Of a DNA stretch of 64,000 bases, positions 12,101 through 21,937 are shown piece after piece (position 1 is the stretch's first letter; each line of letters opens with the position of its first letter). The stretch lies in the NCBI GenBank assembly GCA_964007475.1, contig OZ023273.1, positions 41,169,525 to 41,233,524 on the forward strand. The letters are read 5' to 3'. The notes beneath the pieces were generated by a model. It made no database searches and was not told where the DNA came from. It worked only from the letters and a program-made list of their open reading frames with translations. The translations under genes were made by a program, and so were the position numbers. Source of the stretch: Hybos culiciformis (Eukaryota > Arthropoda > Insecta > Diptera > Hybotidae).

Positions 12101-12412
12101 AATAATAATATTTCATTCTTTTAAAACAATATTGACACAAAGAGTTAGAAAATTTTTTGTTCTTTTTTGTAAATAAAAAATAGAAACTGTTTTTTTTTTT
12201 ACCTACAAAAGAAATTGAATAAAATAAAAGACATAAAAAAGTTCATACAAAATTAGCACTTCTCGAAATTTTAAAACAATAATTTCTCTAAAAGTCGATG
12301 AAGGTGGGTATATTTAATACACATTACTTAAATAAAATTCATAAGAAAATTTTGGACAAAATTTAGGTTGCATTTCATTTTTTAGAGACTGGATAATTAT
12401 ATGAACTAGGTA
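9136..12412. other. AT-rich intergenic region, possible twin promoter side
   Basis: Mostly homopolymers. The ORFs at 9162-9404 and 10507-10895 show no recognisable protein. Two less AT-rich patches lie at about 11030-11090 and 11205-11360; the second contains GCGACGCGCCGG and TTTGACGGTTTGACGCACGG and could be a promoter or untranslated first exon of the plus-strand twin gene, whose first coding exon has an acceptor at 19315. Confidence 0.35.
11205..11360 (+). promoter_or_regulatory. Candidate promoter or untranslated exon of twin
   Basis: This is a locally less AT-rich segment with several CpG-containing words, on the correct side of twin, whose start codon lies in an exon preceded by a splice acceptor and therefore needs an upstream untranslated exon. 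No donor could be fixed. Speculative. Confidence 0.2.
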
Positions 12413-12434
12413 AGGTAAATGCCCATATTACCGC
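12413..12434 (+). repeat. Left terminal inverted repeat of the pogo-like element
   Basis: It mirrors 15659-15680 and is preceded by TA. The first 20 bases match exactly, followed by an extra shared G. Confidence 0.8.
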
Positions 12435-12602
12435 GAGTCTAAGAAGCTTCTGACATTAAAGTGCTGTAAAATATTGAAATATATTTATATTTTTGCAGAC
12501 AAAATGGATATGACTCTTTATTAATGTCTTAAATTTCAATTTTTGAAGTGAAACTTCTTTAGAGGCATTGTGATTGAGAGTGAAAAAAATGTAAGTGTCA
12601 AA

Positions 12603-12690
12603 AACCGAACGATTATTGTCAAAAAAAAAGGCAAAATCCGAACGGCTATTGTCAAAATCCGAACGATTATTGTCAAAAAAAAAGGCAAAA
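12603..12690 (+). repeat. Short direct repeats CCGAACGATTATTGTCAAAA
   Basis: The phrase occurs three times, starting near 12605, 12639 and 12660; the outer two are followed by the same AAAAAGGCAAAA tail. It lies near the left end of the pogo-like element and may be subterminal sequence. The ORFs over it are low-complexity lysine-rich readings. Confidence 0.65.
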
Positions 12691-13638
12691 AAAAAAAACA
12701 AAAAATTTTGTGAAATAAAGACGAAAAAACAAAAAAACAATATGAATTTCCGGGAACCAACAAGTTTTTTTTTTGGCACAAACCTTTTTTATTTTCAAAT
12801 ATTTTTCCAATTATATTTTTATTTTTTAACCACAATTTTCTATTTTTCGTTCACAATTTTGTGCACTTAGCACTAATTTTTTTTTTTTCATATCCGCGAA
12901 AAGAAAAATTATACAATTTTTTATTTAATGCAAAAAAAAAATAATTTTTTTCCAAATCGATGTGAAAAAAAATTAAAAATTTTCATTTAAATTTATTATG
13001 TTTCATTATTTTCATAAAATTAATTTAAAAAAAAACCACTTCAAAAACTTTTCATGGCATTTCTGCTGTCATGAAAATAAAAAGAAAAGAATAAAATAAA
13101 CAATGATAATTTATATTGTGTTCTCTTTCTAATTGTATTGAATTAACAGATGTCCCTCTAGTGGATGGTTTTTATAACTAGATTATTCGATTCAATTTTT
13201 GATGAAACTGAACCCTAACCAAGTGGTTAGATGAAATGAGAAAAAAAATTTTCTTAATGTAATTTGTAGTTTGTTAGTGTAATTTATTTTTGACATTAAA
13301 TTACACTAATAAAATGCAGGAGGAATATGTTTATTACAATTCCATTTCAGAAGAAGTACTAATAAACATGAAATTTTTCAGGCATATTTGAAAAAGTTAT
13401 TTTAGGTTAAACTTTTCGGGCAACAAAAAGAAAACATGATTTAAGCCACGCTGCTGTTTTTTCATACATTATTGTCGCTAATAACCGGAATTGTGTTTAC
13501 AGCTTAAAATATAGTAGAAATCATCTGCAATCAGTGTTGCCATAAATCTAGCCATTTTGAAATAATTTTATGCCACTAAACTTTTTGAGCTTAAAAAGTA
13601 TTTTAGAATTTTTAAATGCTTTTATCTCTAATATGGTC

Positions 13639-14018
13639 TTCGCATTAGTGGAATATGCTGTTTTCCGGAATATTTCAGGAAAATGAACTGGATTTTTCAT
13701 ATAAAAATATATTCCGGAATATGTATATTCCACTTTCATATTCTAGTTTGTCAGGGTTAAAATTCTATATTTATAGTTACTTTCACTCACTTTTTGAAAT
13801 TTTATTATAGTTGGCAACAATTTTTTTTGTCAAATTCGAGTAAAATGAAAAAAAAAAACCAAATAAAATTGATAAAAAGTGAGATAAAAAGTCAAAATTT
13901 TCAACAACAAAAATTTTTTCTCTTTCTAAATTTTTAAATTCCACTTCTCATCAAATTTTGTAATGCGAACGGTAATTTGTTTTCCGGAATTTAATTGGAA
14001 TTTAAATTAGAATGCGAA
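13639..14018 (+). mobile_element. ATTCCGGAAT-type MITE, copy 1
   Basis: About 380 bp from TTCGCATTAG to AATGCGAA, so the ends are short inverted repeats. It is the reverse complement of 17218-17616 over nearly its whole length, sharing GAATATGCTGTTTTCCGGAA, AGTTACTTTCACTCACTTTT and GATAAAAAGTGAGATAAAAA. It contains repeated ATTCCGGAAT palindromes. No coding capacity. It lies inside the pogo-like element. Confidence 0.75.
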
Positions 14019-14330
14019 CAAGGTACAAGCAGTCGCTGGGTTTTAATTTTTTCTAAGCCGCCGAATTCCCCAAAACAAGTAATTTTAAGTCGACTGGCCG
14101 CAGCATTCGAATGGCAAAAATCAACTAGTCGCCGTCGAAAAAATCGATCGGCGTCATATCTTATATGCACTTGGCCATTTTAAATATTTATTTAGCCTTC
14201 CCAGAAAATACTACTTGCTATGAAGTTTCACTTCTTCCGTGTGTCCCGAGACTCACATATGTTTTTTTTTAGAATTAAAATTAATTATTTATTTTTTAAA
14301 AAATTAATTAAAATAAAATAATCCATAAAA
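14019..14330. other. GC-richer stretch inside the pogo-like element
   Basis: An ORF at 13995-14183 covers GC-richer sequence (AAGCCGCCGAATTCCCC, AATCGATCGGCGTCATATC) but its product is basic and unlike any family I know. GAAGTTTCACTTC at about 14222 is the exact inverse of GAAGTGAAACTTC at about 12546. Probably old transposon sequence. Confidence 0.35.
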
Positions 14331-14664
14331 GCCCATATTACCGTGGTATAAAAATTCAACTGTCCCTATTACCGCTTTTTTTGTTTTTATTACCGTGGTA
14401 ATTTTTAGCTTCTAAAAAATTAAGAATAAAAATCATTTTTAAAGCAATTAATATTTTTTCAATTTTATTTTAACAAACAAAAAAGTTAAGAAATAAAAAA
14501 GACAATTTTCATATTCAACAAAAATAAAAAAAATAATTAAATAATAGGAACATAAATTTCTTTCCTTGATTCATGGATCAGATTTTTTGTATTTCAGGAA
14601 CACTATATAAACCTCCGGTATTTAGTAGACTTGGTGGATTAATTTTTTTTACTTCATACCCCAT

Positions 14665-15184
14665 TTACCACAATATATCGTCTCGTTCTGGCCATTTCCA
14701 ATTGGCTCCACTCATAGTCATAGTTTTGACTTGAAAAACGTTATCATTAACGTCTATTACCATCCCAGGGAAAAATTCTCCCTCATATTTAATAATGACG
14801 TAATCATTGACGTTTAGATCGTTCGGTGTTTCTTCATTACTCATTGCATCGTTTGCGTCGTTTGCTGTTCTGTTGTAAACGAGCTTGTTGCCTTTTCATG
14901 TTAACACCTGGTTCACGCGATGGATCCTCAATAACTGGCGAATAATTTTTCTCAATAAGGTATGTATTTAATAGATTGAACCATTTTCTTATTTTGTGCT
15001 CAGTTATTTTCGCTCGGCTTTTCGTCAAATTTTGTGGAATTCGTTTTGAGATATTGGGGTGCCTTTTTAAAAAACCTTCAACCCAATGTCTACTAGGCTT
15101 GCCCTTTTTTGTATTTTTTTTTAGATTTTGGAGCACTAAAGTTACTGATTTTAGTGATTGTGTATCCAAAAATGGCCATATCAA
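14665..15184 (-). pseudogene. Tigger/pogo-like transposase remnant lacking the DDE core
   Basis: Reading from 15184 down, the first frame (to the stop at 14837) gives a CENP-B/Tc5-type helix-turn-helix: KPSRHWVEGFLKRHPNISKR followed by IPQNLTKSRAKITEHKIRKW and a segment ending IEDPSRE. In the family, DPSR is normally followed by I-F-N-x-D-E, which carries the first catalytic aspartate. Here it jumps to a short basic segment (KRQQARLQQNSKRRKR) and, one frame over (14844-14665), to a C-terminal-type domain with YVIIKYEGEFFPGMVI and GANWKWPERDDILW before a stop. So the DNA-binding and tail domains are kept while the catalytic middle is deleted and the frame is shifted. It cannot encode an active transposase. 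Confidence 0.8.
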
Positions 15185-15658
15185 GCACCCACGGTAATAG
15201 GGACGAATGTAATTAAGAAACCGATGTATACCGCGGTAAACGGAACCATTTCAAAAGTAACGTCCTTATTACCGTGGATTTTATTTTATTATTATTTATA
15301 TTAATTTAGATATAAAAAGCGAAATCAACTTTTAAAAATGTTTCAATTTAAATAAACAATTTAATCGAATAATTTTTTCTTTTAATAATTCTCGTTTTAG
15401 TACCAAAAAAAACCTTAAGAAAAAAATTCCTTTACTTACCGAAATCTTAAGCAATTTTTTGAACAGGGGTAACTCGCACGAAAGTCAGGACATTAATGTC
15501 AATATTAACACTTTTGGCGGGATATTTTTTTTTTTTTTTTTTTTTAATTGAAACCTATACTTAGCACATCCGAAAAAAAAAGAAAATAGAAAAAAAGCAA
15601 AGCCTGCTATGTTTTTATTCAATTTTAAAGACGTTTTACCACGGTAATATGTACTACC

Positions 15659-15680
15659 ACGGTAATATGGGCATTTACCT
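15659..15680 (-). repeat. Right terminal inverted repeat of the pogo-like element
   Basis: It is the inverse of the left terminal repeat and is followed by the duplicated TA at 15681-15682. A second ACCACGGTAATAT copy lies just inside it, at about 15638-15650. Confidence 0.8.
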
Positions 15681-15682
15681 TA

Positions 15683-16806
15683 CATACCTACCAGCGTTGC
15701 CAACCGTCATCGCCTCTCGAGGATTGTCCTCGTTTTTTAACAGTTTTGTCTTCGCGTCCTCGTCTATCATGAAAATTCCTCGCCGAACCACTTAAGTACT
15801 AGGTACTACTAGAAACAACAAATTTTTTAGCTATGAAGTCAGAAGAAAACTAATGGTAAAACTGAATGATTTAAAATTAAAAGAAATACGGCCTTTGAGT
15901 AAGGTATATTAATGACAAAAATGAATAACAATATTTCAATAGATTTATTGAAAAATCTAAACGTTTTAAATTTAGATAAAGAGAATTCCCTTCTATTAAA
16001 GAAATTCTTAGGTAGGTGCCTATAATTAATTGAAACATTTTTGATATTTTGAAATAAGATGATTATTTTAAAAAACTGTCGTTGAGAAATGGTCCATTTG
16101 GTTAAAAATGAGAGAATTCCCAAATTTATTTAATTATAAGTATCTTCTTTTTTTTTTGAGTACCTACACCAAGTATTTCAGCTTATGCTACCTATTTAAC
16201 TACTATTAAAAGAAAAAAAATTCTAACTTCGTCCAATACTTAATGCTCTCAAAGCTTCATTTATAATTATTAGTACATACATATTTTGCAACATTCAACG
16301 CCACTCACTAAGTACATTTGAGAAATTCAGATAAGTTCAGAAATTCTAGTAAAAGAAACATTCTAACGCATAAGGACTTAAGTAGTTCCTTTTAATGAAC
16401 GATCTATAGGTATCTGAAGAAACTAAATAACCTAATCCTAGAAGAAATCAAAAGCCAAAACCCGAGGGAAAACCTTATGTATTTTAAAACAAATTGTTGA
16501 TTATGTTTTTAATTATTTAATTTGTGAAATTTTACTAAATAAACTATAATAAATAAGTAAAATAAACCATAGCTTATATTTTGTATTAGAACCCAAGTAA
16601 GTAAGAGACTACCAGTACAATATACTTATAATACATACTTAAGTAAGTATTATTATCCAATTTTTTCTGACTAGTTTGAAAAAATGGTTGAGAATAAAAA
16701 TAAAAAGTTTCTAGAACATTTTAAAATTTAGGGGAGATAAGAATTTAAGAATTTTAAGCTTTTTTTCTTTTTTATACCATTACTACATATAAAAAGTAGG
16801 TATAGG
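15683..16806. other. Intergenic region with a short GC-richer patch
   Basis: At 15692-15785 a patch begins CAGCGTTGCCAACC and repeats TCCTCG several times; the opening resembles hAT-type ends but no partner end was found. From 15790 to 16800 the DNA is AT-rich with frequent TAGGTA/TACCTA words and no convincing ORF (15839-16123 minus is low complexity). Confidence 0.4.
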
Positions 16807-17105
16807 CAGGCCCGGCTCGAGGCGTGTGCGAACTGTGCACTGCACACAGGCGCCGTAGGCGCCAGTAATGAAAAGGCGCCTACAAGCCAAAATGAAATTT
16901 AAATTTCAACAAAAATAATTTTTTTTTTAAATGTATACAAATTTTTTTTGAGTTTTTGATTTTTGGAGCAAACGAACTACAAAATTATCTGAAATTGTTG
17001 TCTCGCAAAATTGAAAATGATATTAATCCAGAAAACATTTTAAACTGGATTTATAACAATAATGTTGAAGAACTCTTTCCAAATGCACTGATTTAAGGGT
17101 ATTAC

Positions 17106-17722
17106 CATAAAGGAAGTATAAATATGAGAAATTCATTCCATACAAAAAAATCAAATTAAAAAAATTAAACAAAAAATATGAAATCAAAAAATGAAATCAC
17201 TATCCCATTATGCCTTGTTCGCATTATAATTTAAATTCCACTTAGATTCCGGAAAACAAATTGCCGTTCGCATTACAATATTTGATGAGAACTGGAATTT
17301 GATGATGTATAACAATTGAGAAAGAGAAAAAATGTTTGTTGTTGAAAATTTTGACTTTTTATCTCGCTTTTTATCAATTTTATTTTGTTTTTTCTTCATT
17401 TTGACTCGAATTTGACAAAAAAAATTGTTGCCACCTATAACAAAATTTCAAAAAGTGAGTGAAAGTAACTATAAATGTAGAATTCCAAACCTGACAAACT
17501 GGAATATAAAAGTGGAATATACAAATTCCGGAATATTTTTTATATGAAAAATCCAGTTCATATTCCTGAAATATTCCGGAAAACAGCATATTCCACAAAT
17601 ATTCTCCTAATGCGAACATATTATTGGGATAGTGATTTCATATAGACCCACATTTTTGTTTAGTTTTTTTAATATGAATTTTTTGTATGGAATGAATTTC
17701 TCTTATTTATGCTTACTTTGTG
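17106..17722. mobile_element. CATAAAGG-type inverted-repeat element nested in the hAT transposon
   Basis: The left arm begins CATAAAGGAAGTATAAATAT and runs about 110 bp; the right arm is its inverse (ending ACTTTGTG at 17722) with moderate divergence. GTATTAC flanks both sides (17099-17105 and 17723-17729; GGTATTAC if one terminal base is shared), a 7-8 bp duplication as expected for hAT-class insertion. The centre is a copy of the ATTCCGGAAT-type MITE. A related truncated arm lies at 1042-1124. Non-coding. Confidence 0.8.
17218..17616 (-). mobile_element. ATTCCGGAAT-type MITE, copy 2
   Basis: About 399 bp from TTCGCATTA to TAATGCGAA, inverted relative to the copy at 13639-14018. Copy 1 lacks the long arms that surround this copy, so this is either an insertion almost exactly in the middle of the 616-bp element or a shared core. 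ORFs over it are chance. Confidence 0.75.
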
Positions 17723-17937
17723 GTATTACTAACTTTACCCGTTTCAGTCGCTAAAGGTGAGAGAACTTTTCCAAAATTAAAACTGATCAAAAATTACTTC
17801 GGATCAACTATCGGGCAAGAAAAATGGAATTTAGCTAGTGTTTGCTTTTTGTACCCTTTGAGTATCTAATTGAAAACTTTTTCAAAGGCGCCAATCATTC
17901 CTTGCACACACACAAAAAAAACCACGAGCCGGGCCTG

Positions 17938-18790
17938 TATACCTATACGGTATAGGTATATATATACATATATGTACATGCTTGATTTACATATTCTCAT
18001 TTATTTTTCCTTTCAATATTTATTCAGAGCTTATTTCACTTCTTCCAGTATAATCTTCTTAAGAATTAGAATTAAGGTTTCTTACGAGTTAAGCCCAATA
18101 ACTAGGATTCGAGCTGGTATAGTGTTAAGCAGAAAATATTTATAACTACTTACAATAATTAAAATTTTTTTTTTATTAACTACCAGCCATTAATCATGAC
18201 TTCAATTCATTTACTTTGGTGGTACTTATATAATTATATGTTTCTATAGTAATTGAAAGATGTCTTTCACCTATGTGTAGTTAATTCAAGATAACAAAAA
18301 AAAAATTAAAATAAAGAAGTTAGTACATACATCCAGAAATTTTTCTACTAAAATTGTGCGTAATTCTGTTTTGTTATTTAAAAAAAAAAAAAACAGATTT
18401 CATCACCAACTGTTATATAAAATTAATTTCGATTATAAAATTATACTTAAATCTTTCATTCGAAAATATTATCGTTGGTAACTTATTTAATATGGAATTT
18501 TTATTTTGTTTCGTGCGATCAGTTGATTTTTTTAATTCAGATTTATTATTACCTATTTATTTATTTTTTTTTTAATATGTGTTATTATTTAATTTAATCA
18601 AATATTTAAAAAAAAAATACTTACTTAATAAACAATATAAAAGTTTATATATGTATAAGAATCAAGTATGTAAATATATATCGAGGTATATATACAGTAA
18701 TCAAATCAATATGAAAAGTAGGAAAAGTTGTTATGCTTTTTCTCTTGTCATTTTCAATTTTTTTTTGTGGATTTTAAATTTTCAGATTGT
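17938..18790. other. AT-rich region between the hAT element and twin
   Basis: TATACC/TATATA runs at 17938-17980 and no convincing gene. The ORFs at 17870-18145, 18354-18575 and 18579-18803 are AT-driven and show no family features. Confidence 0.4.
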
Positions 18791-18794
18791 TACA

Positions 18795-18990
18795 TTAGGT
18801 TAGCTACGTTAGGATAGGTTGAGCGGACGGAGGGTCATGTTACCCGTTGATTCCAGTTATTCCCTTCGAATCACCCAAAAAATACCTTAGTAATTTTCCC
18901 TTACCTCTTCAGGCTCTTAAAAATATTCGATATTCGAGTGGCTCCTAATTCACATAATGGTCTTCTAGAGAGGCTGAAATACATATGAAC
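18795..18990. repeat. Probable interspersed repeat beginning with TTAGGTTAG words
   Basis: It starts TTAGGTTAGCTACGTTAGGA then GGTTGAGCGGACGGAGGGTC, and is markedly GC-richer than its surroundings. Degenerate GGTTAG runs leading into GGTTGAGCGG are, as I remember, common at repeat edges in fly genomes. No ORF. Confidence 0.4.
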
Positions 18991-19315
18991 AACATAGCTG
19001 GAACTGAACTCTTTTTTTTTCAACTTGCGAAAGTGATGCTTATTATTAAATTTGCATTTTACTTAGTCTATTGATCGATAAACGAATTATTTTCCAAACT
19101 CAAGTAATTTTTTTCCCAAATTGATATTTAAGTATGTTATCGATTTCGATAGAAAAGACAAACTCAGCGTTTCATTGTTTTCCGGATTGATTCACTTCAG
19201 AGATAATATTTTTAAGAACGAAAATTACATCTCACTTAACGTAATAAATCAAATTATTCCTTTTGCATTAATTTCAATATGTAGTTTTTTAATTGAAATA
19301 TAATTTTTTTTTTAG

Positions 19316-20554
19316 TTACTGTTTACACAATGGGCTCTAGAAATAAAGAAAAATATGAAAACAACAACCGCAGACAACAAACATTCATGTCACAGGAAGA
19401 AGTTAATGCTGGCAAAAAATCATTTTGGCATGGAGTTGAGATAACAGGTATCTTTTTTTATATATTTATTTATAAATAGACATAAGTATTTATTTATCGT
19501 ATATTATATTTATATAATTCAATAAATTTCTTGTTTTTTAGGCTTTGTTAGAAATATAAGTCCATCATTGTGGCATTTTGAACACCTCACCGCCCTTTAT
19601 TTAAATGATAATAATTTATTGAGATTACCACCTGATATTGGAATGTTATTAAATTTGCGAACACTTGATGTGTCGTCAAATAAACTGAGGAGCTTACCAG
19701 CCGAATTAGGAGAATTAATCCAATTGAGGTAAGAAATTCTTAATTTTTTTTTTTTTTAGTTCATAAGGATGACTTGCGATATGACTGCTTCACGAATATT
19801 ATATTTAAAAGTGTGTTGTTATCACACTTCTCTATAATCCTCAACAACAAAAGACGCTCTCAACTATCCAAGGATCTAAATAATTTGCATGTTAAATTTT
19901 ACATACTTTAAATTTGTTTTTAAAGCTTTAATGGATTCCAATCAATATTAGTATTTTGGGTTGAAAGATGTCGATTAGAGAAATTTAAAAAAAAGTATTT
20001 TTATCGAGACTTATATTTTTTTTATTAATTTGTTGGAGCTTAGACTGTTATTTATAAAATTAATAGTTTTATATTGTTTTGAACTAAGCGTTTAGATCGG
20101 CAAAGGCTCAGGTTGAATGTAGTTCAGAGCTTTGTTTTTATAAGAAATGTAATGCTTTTAGAATTCAGCAGTTAAATTAATTATCTATCACGACGGTTAT
20201 TATTTCTCTTTGTTGATATGAAGAAATATAAATCAGTACCATTTTCAAAAAAAAATTAACGATTTTATAAACGAATGCTTAAATGTTTGTCACAAAGAAT
20301 ATTCGAAATAATTCATTTATGTATAATTATATTTACCAATTACAAAATCAATTCAAATAAACTATATATATTTTTCAGAGAACTATTACTTAATCAAAAT
20401 TTTCTTCGTGTATTGCCCTATGAAATTGGAAAATTATTTCATTTACATATTTTGGGCTTACACGGTAATCCACTTGGGAAGGAATTTCTAAATATTTATA
20501 ATGAACCAAACGGTACATCTAAACTACTGACGTATATGCTAGACAATTTAACAG
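19316..20554 (+). CDS. twin: CCR4 deadenylase twin/CNOT6, leucine-rich-repeat N terminus (5' partial)
   Basis: Catalytic subunit of the CCR4-NOT complex, which shortens mRNA poly(A) tails; the visible part is the N-terminal LRR region that binds the CAF1/POP2 subunit. Exon 19316-19447 contains 14 bases of 5' UTR and the ATG at 19330; exon 19542-19728 and exon 20379-20554 follow with GT-AG introns of 94 and 650 bp, and all junctions keep frame (phases 1, 2, 1). The 160 residues include SRNKEKYENN near the start, EEVNAGKKSFWHGVEITG, then LRRs HLTALYLNDNNLLRLPPDIG, LRTLDVSSNKLRSLPAELGE, LRELLLNQNFLRVLPYEIGK and LGLHGNPLGKEF, ending LLTYMLDNLT. These are the hallmarks of CNOT6/twin. The EEP nuclease domain (with motifs such as CYNVLCDKYATRQ) should follow but was not found up to 64000. 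Confidence 0.93.
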
Positions 20555-21318
20555 GTAAGTTCTTACAATACTCTTATTTATATCATAAATTCATAAATAT
20601 GTTATTAATTTATTATTACAATACAAACAAAGAACATAAATGAAATTTTGTGGAACATAAATATTTAATTGGAAAACTTATATTTTTTTTTTTGCTGAAT
20701 TTGTAAATTCTTTTGAGATTCAAACCATTCACTAGCGCCATCTTTTGCTTAAATTTTGACATATTGCATTAATAAAAAAACGTTAGTGGTGATTGAACGT
20801 TAGTGGTGGTTGATGGTTATCTACATGAAGATAATTTTTTTTATCGTTCTTCTAAAAAAAAAATAATTTAAAAATTGAAATATTAAATGTCTTAATCATT
20901 CAAAGTGAAGTTATCCACGATTTCACACAAATGTAAAGAACAACGAGTACGATCTTTTATTACTTATTATGATTTTATATATTAAAACAATTTGTTAAAA
21001 AATTGTTAATTTTTTTTCTAAATATTCTTGTTTTAAATTTTTTTCAAATTTTGTGGTATGCTATTAAACTATTCCAATTCCTTTATCGTAATTTGATTAT
21101 TGTATCGTACGGTCGTTTATAAATATTTTTTCTGGAAGCTTGCTAATAGCTCATTAATAGATTAAATTTAATCACCGTAGCTATTTTTTTTTTATTTTTC
21201 GTGATTAAGTCTAAAAATGTGTTTTAATAATAAACATCCAGAAAAATCAATTATTGCAAAAAAAATCAAATTATTTTACATTTAATGTTAAATGTGTTTC
21301 TTATAATTCTGTTACTTA
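20555..21318 (+). other. twin intron, first part
   Basis: It begins with the donor GTAAGTTC at 20555. AT-rich; no exon seen. The paired words GTTAGTGGTGATTG and GTTAGTGGTGGTTG near 20783-20812 are a small tandem duplication. Confidence 0.6.
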
Positions 21319-21934
21319 TAGTCTAAGAGCTCGCAACGTTTTTGGCACGTGATTTTAGCAAGGCTCATTTTTTAATATATTGTTCCATGCTACGATGCAG
21401 AACTCATAAGGGTAGTCTGGCTGTCAGATGACGTTGCGTTTACCCGTGAAAGCAGATCCAGGTAGGTCAAAGAAAAAATGCAAAATTACGTGATAATAGC
21501 ACGATTTCTTTTTATGTCATTTGTTTGTGCTTATTATATGAAATGTTAATGCATCATTGCCAGACGGCTTCGGAGTTGTTAAGACCGTGCCAGACCTTGA
21601 TTTATAACAAAAAAAAACAACAATTTCACGTCATTTTAGCAAGGTTGAAATTTTTATATGTTATAGATTGGATCTTATATAGACTACATCCAATTTGCCA
21701 GACGGAAATACCGTTGCTAAATGGATGCCAGACCTATGTCATTTAAAAGTAATCTGTTTTTTTCATGTAATTTTGCATTTTTTTACCTACTTGGTTCTGC
21801 TCCCACGGGTAAACGCAACTTCGTCTGACAGCCAGACTACCTTTATTCGTCCTGCACCGTAGCATGGAACATTATATTAAAAAATGAGCCTTGCTAAAAT
21901 CACGTGATTTCTTACGTTGCGAGCTCTTGGACTA
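21319..21934. mobile_element. Long-TIR MITE, PIF/Harbinger-like (TTA target duplication)
   Basis: The ends TAGTCTAAGAGCTCGCAACG (21319) and CGTTGCGAGCTCTTGGACTA (ending 21934) are inverted repeats that continue with divergence for about 180 bp, sharing CACGTGATTTTAGCAAGG, CAGCCAGACTACC and CGGGTAAACGCAAC. TTA flanks both sides (21316-21318 and 21935-21937), the 3-bp duplication of PIF/Harbinger elements. The centre holds two direct copies of a GCCAGACGG...GCCAGACC module (about 21560 and 21697). No transposase; the ORF at 21525-21746 is probably chance. Inserted in the twin intron. Confidence 0.8.
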
Positions 21935-21937
21935 TTA

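Larger units (their letters stand above)
12413..15680. mobile_element. pogo/Tigger-like DNA transposon (degenerate)
   Basis: The left end AGGTAAATGCCCATATTACC (12413) and the right end, its inverse GGTAATATGGGCATTTACCT (ending 15680), form a perfect inverted repeat of at least 20 bp. Both ends are flanked by TA (12411-12412 and 15681-15682), the target duplication of Tc1/mariner/pogo elements. The minus strand of the right half carries a broken transposase with a CENP-B/Tc5-type DNA-binding domain (14665-15184). A 380-bp repeat lies inside (13639-14018). A TIR-like sequence GCCCATATTACCGTGGTA also occurs internally at 14331, so the left 1.9 kb may have come from another copy. The element is dead as it stands. 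Confidence 0.8.
14331..15680. repeat. Clustered TTACCGYGG motifs
   Basis: The core TTACCGYGG or its inverse occurs near 14337, 14389, 15191, 15227, 15265, 15637, 15651 and 15659, besides the left tip at 12427; a shorter ATTACCGC lies at 14364. Several read as the palindrome-like ACCGCGGT or ACCGTGGT. The motif is part of the terminal inverted repeat, so internal copies may be extra transposase-binding sites. Confidence 0.65.
16989..17869 (+). pseudogene. hAT transposase C-terminal remnant (ZMYM1-like / hAT dimerisation region)
   Basis: Left piece 16989-17094 reads LKLLSRKIENDINPENILNW then IYNNNVEELFPNALI. Right piece 17729-17869 reads LTLPVSVAKGERTFPKLKLI then KNYFGSTIGQEKWNLAS. These are the conserved end of hAT transposases related to ZMYM1-like proteins, where the usual form is SER(S/T)FSKLKLIKNYLRS. 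With the inserted element removed, the junction reads L-R-V-L-L-T-L-P-V with a single-base slip, which shows the two pieces were once continuous. Only the C terminus remains; non-functional. Confidence 0.85.
16807..17937. mobile_element. Degenerate hAT transposon with a nested insertion
   Basis: The ends are CAGGCCCGGCTCG (16807) and CGAGCCGGGCCTG (ending 17937), a perfect 13-bp inverted repeat of hAT form, with related GGCGCC-rich subterminal DNA on both sides. The interior retains the C-terminal part of a hAT transposase on the plus strand, split by the element at 17106-17722. No matching 8-bp target duplication was seen, so the flanks have probably drifted. Confidence 0.85.

Noticed and set aside
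15692..15785. hAT-like end CAGCGTTGCCAACC
   Set aside because: No inverted partner or target duplication found nearby.
17870..18145. 91-codon plus-strand ORF
   Set aside because: It starts inside the hAT transposon's terminal region and continues into AT-rich DNA; no conserved features.
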